DNA from: Mucilaginibacter ginsenosidivorax
Lineage (GTDB): Bacteria > Bacteroidota > Bacteroidia > Sphingobacteriales > Sphingobacteriaceae
NCBI RefSeq assembly: GCF_007971525.1
Contig: NZ_CP042437.1
Location: 3,286,001-3,350,000, forward strand
Length of the DNA stretch: 64,000 nt
Reading direction: 5' to 3'
In this document: positions 60,819 through 64,000 of the stretch, piece by piece
How the letters are laid out: each line of letters starts with the position of its first letter
Position numbering within the stretch: the first letter of the stretch is position 1
Made by a program: the position numbers and the translations under genes
The notes under the pieces: generated by a model
Seen by the model: only the letters and a program-made list of their open reading frames with translations
What the model was told of the DNA's origin: nothing
The model's database searches: none

Positions 60819-60871
60819 AAAAAGCCTTCGCTTATTAATGGCATTAAAAGCCAATAAGCGAAGGCTTTTTT
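60819..60871 (+). terminator. Terminator of the tricorn peptidase gene
   Basis: 18-bp arms (AAAGCCTTCGCTTATT on the left, AATAAGCGAAGGCTTTTTT on the right) around a 16-nt loop, 33 bp after the stop. It may also serve the convergent YeeE gene at 60897. Confidence 0.85.
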
Positions 60872-60896
60872 GTTATAATGCTTTTATTCGCGGTTT

Positions 60897-61310
60897 TTAA
60901 TGGGGCAACTTACGCCGGAACAAACCATAAAGGAAGGTGCCAGCCAACGCGCCGATAACCACAATGATAAAGGATACATAGCCGTAGCCGATATTAACAA
61001 ACATGGGGCCTGGGCAAGCGCCGGTAAGCGCCCAGCCCAGCCCAAATATTAGGCCGCCGATGATGTAATTTGCCCGTGTTTTTTCTTTATCCGTAAATAC
61101 GATAGGGTTGTCCAGTGAATCTTTGACGTGGAACTTTTTAATGAGGTAAACAGCCAATGCGCCCAATACCACAGCTGTGCAAATAATACCATACATATGA
61201 AACGACTGGAAGCGGAACATCTCCTGGATGCGGTACCAGGATACAGCTTCAGACTTGGTCATGATGATGCCGAAGATGACGCCGGCAATAATAAATCTTA
61301 ATCCTTTCAT
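60897..61310 (-). CDS. DUF6691/YeeE-like membrane protein (half transporter)
   Basis: 137 residues with four membrane helices. The family motif GWALTGACPGPMFVNIGYGY (Cys in ALTGACPGP) is at residues 90-110, and GLRFIIAGVIFGIIMTKSEA opens the protein. It is the short YeeE/YedE partner; together with the next gene it would make one full transporter of the thiosulfate-uptake type (YeeE). It overlaps the 61307 gene by 4 nt, so they are coupled. A sulfur-compound role is inferred from relatives and from the dioxygenase gene next to it. Confidence 0.88.
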   Translation of the reverse strand: MKGLRFIIAGVIFGIIMTKSEAVSWYRIQEMFRFQSFHMYGIICTAVVLGALAVYLIKKFHVKDSLDNPIVFTDKEKTRANYIIGGLIFGLGWALTGACPGPMFVNIGYGYVSFIIVVIGALAGTFLYGLFRRKLPH

Positions 61311-61867
61311 ATCGATAATATAAGCGGCAATAAAAAGTGTGTCATGATAAGGCCGCCGGCAAAAAAGCCAATTACAGCTAATAGGGAGGGAAATTGCAGG
61401 TTTGATAGGCCGCTGATGGCATGCCCCGATGTACAGCCGCCGGCATACCTGGAACCAAAGCCTACCAGTAAACCACCGGATAACAGGATGACAATGTTTT
61501 TGAAAGACAAGCTATGAGCCCCAAAAAGCTGTGCGGGGTTTAGCTGCCCATCAAACTTTACGCCGATGGCTTTAAGGTCGGCTACTGTCGCGCTGGCCAG
61601 CTTTAATGGTGCGTCGTTTTTTAACAGGGTTGCAGCTATCAACCCGCCCAAAACCGACCCAACTAAAAACAGCAGGTTCCATTTTTGTGCCCGCCAGTCG
61701 AAATCAAAAAACGATACTTTTTTACCCGTGCCTACCATGGAGCAGATGGTGCGCAGGTTTGATGAAAAACCAAATGATTTTCCGAAATAGAGTAACAAAA
61801 CCATAATAGCGGCAATTGCCGCTCCCGAAATGTACCAGGGCCAGGGTTGTTTGAGCAAATCAAGCAT
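61307..61867 (-). CDS. YeeE/YedE-family transporter half
   Basis: 186 residues, about five membrane helices. The YeeE signature with its conserved Cys is present: GFGSRYAGGCTSGHAISGLS near residues 135-155 and LYFGKSFGFSSNLRTICSMV with a second Cys. In YeeE the conserved Cys relay thiosulfate through the pore. It forms a pair with the DUF6691 protein. Upstream is the persulfide dioxygenase-rhodanese gene at a 21-bp gap, so the three genes probably form one unit handling thiosulfate and sulfane sulfur. Confidence 0.9.
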   Translation of the reverse strand: MLDLLKQPWPWYISGAAIAAIMVLLLYFGKSFGFSSNLRTICSMVGTGKKVSFFDFDWRAQKWNLLFLVGSVLGGLIAATLLKNDAPLKLASATVADLKAIGVKFDGQLNPAQLFGAHSLSFKNIVILLSGGLLVGFGSRYAGGCTSGHAISGLSNLQFPSLLAVIGFFAGGLIMTHFLLPLILSI

Positions 61868-61888
61868 CTTTATTCCTTTTATTTAAAA

Positions 61889-63319
61889 TTATGAATTGGT
61901 TTGGGGCATTGTGCTGGGGCACACATAAGCGCTTAGGTTAAACCTGCCCGAATCTTTCATAACTTTAAAGCCACCCTTTACATCAACCAGCTTTGTAAAT
62001 CCCCGCGCCCTCAGCATCGAATTGAATATCATTGAACGGTAGCCCCCTGCGCAATGCACATAGTAGGTTTCATTTTTATCCAACAGGGCCATGTTGCTGT
62101 TAATATCATCCAGCGGCAGGTTTTCGGCGTCTACTATATGTTCGGCATAGTATTCCGTTGCCTTACGCACATCAAGAATTTTTACCGGGCTATGATTGCT
62201 TACTTTATCCGCAAGTTCATCAACTGTTAACGATACAATGCTATCTGTTTCGTTGCCGGAAGCCACCCATGCCTCAATGCCGCCCTTCAAATACCCAATG
62301 GCATGATCATAACCCACCCGGGCCAGGCGGGTAACAACTTCTTCTTCGCGCCCCTCTTCGGTAATCAGCAAAATCTGCTGGTTAATATCCGGTATCAATG
62401 CGCCAACCCATGGGGCAAAGCTCCCGTCGATTCCAATATTGATGGAATTAGGTACAAAGGCCTTCGCAAAAACCTGGGCCTCGCGGGTGTCAAGCAAAAT
62501 GGCGCCGGTGCTGTTGGCCGCGACTTCAAACGCTTCGGGGCTTAAAGGCCGGGTTCCCTGGCTCAGTACTTTTTCAAAGCTTTCGTAGCCTTCTTTGTTC
62601 ATTTTAACATTCAAGGGAAAATACACCGGTGGTGCGGTTAGCCCTCGCGTAACTTCGGTTATAAACTCATCGCGGGTCATGTTAGGCCGCAGGGCATAGT
62701 TATATTTCTTTTGGTTACCCAGGGTATCAGTAGTTTCCTTGCTCATGTTTTTGCCGCAGGCCGATCCGGCACCATGGGCGGGGTAAACAATAACATCATC
62801 GGGCAACGTCAGGATGCGGGTACGCAACGAATCGAACAATAAACCTGCCAGGCCTTCCTGGGTTAGCCCTGACGCTTTTTGTGCCAGGTCGGGCCGGCCA
62901 ACATCGCCGATGAATAAAGTATCGCCAGAGAACAATGCGGTTTCTTTGCCAAACTCATCGCTTAAAAGGTAACAGGCCGACTCCATGGTATGGCCGGGTG
63001 TGTGCAGTACTTTTATGGTGAGTTTGCCAACTTTAAAGGTTTCGTTATCTTTAGCTATATGCGCATCAAAGCCGGTTACCGCGTTTGGCCCATAAACAAT
63101 TTGTGCGCCGGTTTCCCGTGCCAGATCAATATGGCCCGATACAAAATCGGCATGAAAATGAGTTTCAAAGACATACTTAATGGTTGCCCCCGCGGCTTTG
63201 GCTTTAGCTATGTAAGGCTCCACCTCCCTTAATGGGTCAACAATGGCAACCTCGTTTTCTGATTGGATGTAGTACGCCCCCTGGGCCAGGCATCCGGTAT
63301 ATATTTGTTCAATACTCAT
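61889..63319 (-). CDS. Persulfide dioxygenase-rhodanese fusion (MBL fold)
   Basis: 476 residues. The N-terminal metallo-beta-lactamase-type domain has iron-ligand motifs ETHFHADFVSGH near residues 52-63, HTPGHTMES, FSGDTLFIGDVGRPDLA and YPAHGAGSACG. Position 59 is Phe where many MBL enzymes have His (HxHxDH). That His is not needed in the single-iron persulfide dioxygenases such as ETHE1 and CstB. Two rhodanese domains follow: the first (about residues 270-355) has no active-site Cys and looks inactive, while the second has YYVHCAGGYRSMI with the catalytic Cys. The frame opens at 63358 but the start fits MSIEQIYTGCLAQG at 63319. It oxidises glutathione- or protein-bound persulfides and moves sulfur. 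It sits between TauE and YeeE genes. Confidence 0.93.
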   Translation of the reverse strand: MSIEQIYTGCLAQGAYYIQSENEVAIVDPLREVEPYIAKAKAAGATIKYVFETHFHADFVSGHIDLARETGAQIVYGPNAVTGFDAHIAKDNETFKVGKLTIKVLHTPGHTMESACYLLSDEFGKETALFSGDTLFIGDVGRPDLAQKASGLTQEGLAGLLFDSLRTRILTLPDDVIVYPAHGAGSACGKNMSKETTDTLGNQKKYNYALRPNMTRDEFITEVTRGLTAPPVYFPLNVKMNKEGYESFEKVLSQGTRPLSPEAFEVAANSTGAILLDTREAQVFAKAFVPNSINIGIDGSFAPWVGALIPDINQQILLITEEGREEEVVTRLARVGYDHAIGYLKGGIEAWVASGNETDSIVSLTVDELADKVSNHSPVKILDVRKATEYYAEHIVDAENLPLDDINSNMALLDKNETYYVHCAGGYRSMIFNSMLRARGFTKLVDVKGGFKVMKDSGRFNLSAYVCPSTMPQTNS

Positions 63320-63399
63320 GATATTTTCTTTTACTTTAACAAAGGTGCAGTTTAGCAAGCAGGCAGATGGTGACCAAAGTCACCACCCATCAAAATTAT

Positions 63400-64000
63400 T
63401 TAAAAAAACAGTTCTTTAGCCAGTATATAAATACCCATTACCAGTACAAACCAGCCAAAACCCTTTTTTAGTTTGTTGCTGTCAACCCTGCGGCTAATCA
63501 ACCCGCCTGCAAATATACCGGCTATAGCTATAGCTGTTATTTTTAACAGGAATATCCAGTTGATTGCAAAATGGCCCAGATCGCCGGTAAAGCCAATGAG
63601 CGAATTCATGGCGATGATAAGCAGCGATGTACCAACGGCCTGTTTCATGGGCAGGCCTACTAATAAAACAAGGGTGGGTATCAGCAAAAAACCGCCACCG
63701 GCGCCTAAAAAACCGGTTGCCAGTCCTATACCTATGCCATAAAGCAATAGTTTGGCAATGTTGAGTTTTTTAATGCCGGGTTCAAGCGGTATTTCTGTTT
63801 TACTGCCGCTTTTGATCATCGCTGTTGCTGCGGCCACCATCAATACCGCGAAAAATACCATGGTTAAGATGTTTTGGGTGAGCTGAAAGCTGCCTATTCG
63901 CAAAAGGTTATGAGGTATCAGCGGTACCAGGAACTTGCGCGAAATAAAAACGGTACTGATAGATGTTAAACCAAAAAGCAATGCTGTTTTAATATTCACC
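63400..64000 (-). CDS. TauE/SafE-family sulfite exporter, partial
   Basis: 200 codons, running off the window end; full-length relatives have about 265 residues, and the reading at the edge (VNIKTALLFG) is internal to the family. Membrane helices are seen at FFAVLMVAAATAMI, YGIGIGLATGFLGAGGGFLL and LIIAMNSLIGFTGDLG, among others. ATGFLGAGGGFLLIPTLVLL is the TauE/SafE repeat motif. It exports sulfite or an organosulfur anion across the inner membrane, in keeping with the dioxygenase gene next to it, which produces sulfite. The GTG at 63999 is unlikely to be the real start. Confidence 0.9.
   Translation of the reverse strand, partial: VNIKTALLFGLTSISTVFISRKFLVPLIPHNLLRIGSFQLTQNILTMVFFAVLMVAAATAMIKSGSKTEIPLEPGIKKLNIAKLLLYGIGIGLATGFLGAGGGFLLIPTLVLLVGLPMKQAVGTSLLIIAMNSLIGFTGDLGHFAINWIFLLKITAIAIAGIFAGGLISRRVDSNKLKKGFGWFVLVMGIYILAKELFF

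Noticed and set aside
63999..63999. GTG start of a 199-residue TauE protein
   Set aside because: Relatives are longer and the sequence at the window edge is internal, so the gene continues past the edge.

Overview
This 64 kb window reads as chromosome of a Bacteroidota member, most likely family Sphingobacteriaceae and close to Mucilaginibacter or Pedobacter. The genus is an inference from gene content and style, not from a search. The supporting signs are promoter motifs of the Bacteroidota type (TTTG, about 19 bp, TAnnTTTG), few Shine-Dalgarno sequences, many lipoproteins and families common in this phylum (DUF6249, M61 and tricorn peptidases, GIY-YIG and four-helix-bundle genes beside palindromic repeats). 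Most of the window is ordinary core and metabolic chromosome, with short repeat-rich accessory patches between the core genes.

Layout. 1-3.9 kb: 5' part of serS, rsmI, a DinB-like gene, lnt and a DUF6249 membrane protein. 4.5-6.9 kb: a GAF/PAS histidine kinase broken by a 9-A tract, its response regulator and a small lipoprotein. 7.2-10.9 kb: an accessory patch with a conserved membrane protein, an orphan AbiEi-type antitoxin facing a 90-residue unknown across a perfect 46-bp palindrome, and a probable PD-(D/E)XK nuclease ending in a J-domain. 11.2-15.5 kb: apaG, dusB, a CPBP protease, a DUF2007 protein, cdsA and psd (phospholipid synthesis). 15.6-19.4 kb: a REP-like inverted element, a CE2 esterase and nadB, divergent from nadA. 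20.4-21.6 kb: a repeat hot spot with a GIY-YIG gene between palindromes, tRNA-Gly(CCC), a 17-copy octamer array and a four-helix-bundle gene. 21.6-29 kb: gamma-carbonic anhydrase, an Ig-like lipoprotein, mnmG, four parS sites in about 435 bp, a small membrane protein, an ABC-F ATPase and an NAD(P)-binding protein.

29.3-41.3 kb: pirin, a mlaE-mlaF-mlaD lipid-transport operon, a secreted nuclease gene with an internal stop, thiL, an M28 peptidase, a GH53 galactanase, an APC permease and a KilA-N protein. 41.5-50.7 kb: an M61 peptidase, then a MarR - adaptor - RND pump - TolC efflux operon, a response regulator and an N-acetylglucosamine-kinase-like protein. 50.8-57.4 kb: a DinB protein overlapping a histidine kinase, gltX, a MITE-like element, a large secreted protein of unknown function, an orphan small gene and a cytochrome oxidase subunit III-like gene. 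57.5-64 kb: a tricorn-type S41 peptidase, then a sulfur cluster (two YeeE/YedE-type proteins, a persulfide dioxygenase-rhodanese fusion, a truncated TauE/SafE exporter).

The most unusual points are the parS cluster upstream of mnmG, which suggests an origin-proximal position; the palindrome that contains both start codons of the AbiEi pair; the nuclease/J-domain fusion; the GIY-YIG gene flanked by related palindromes; and a repeat-derived in-frame insertion inside gltX. No CRISPR array, rRNA operon or intact insertion sequence was seen.
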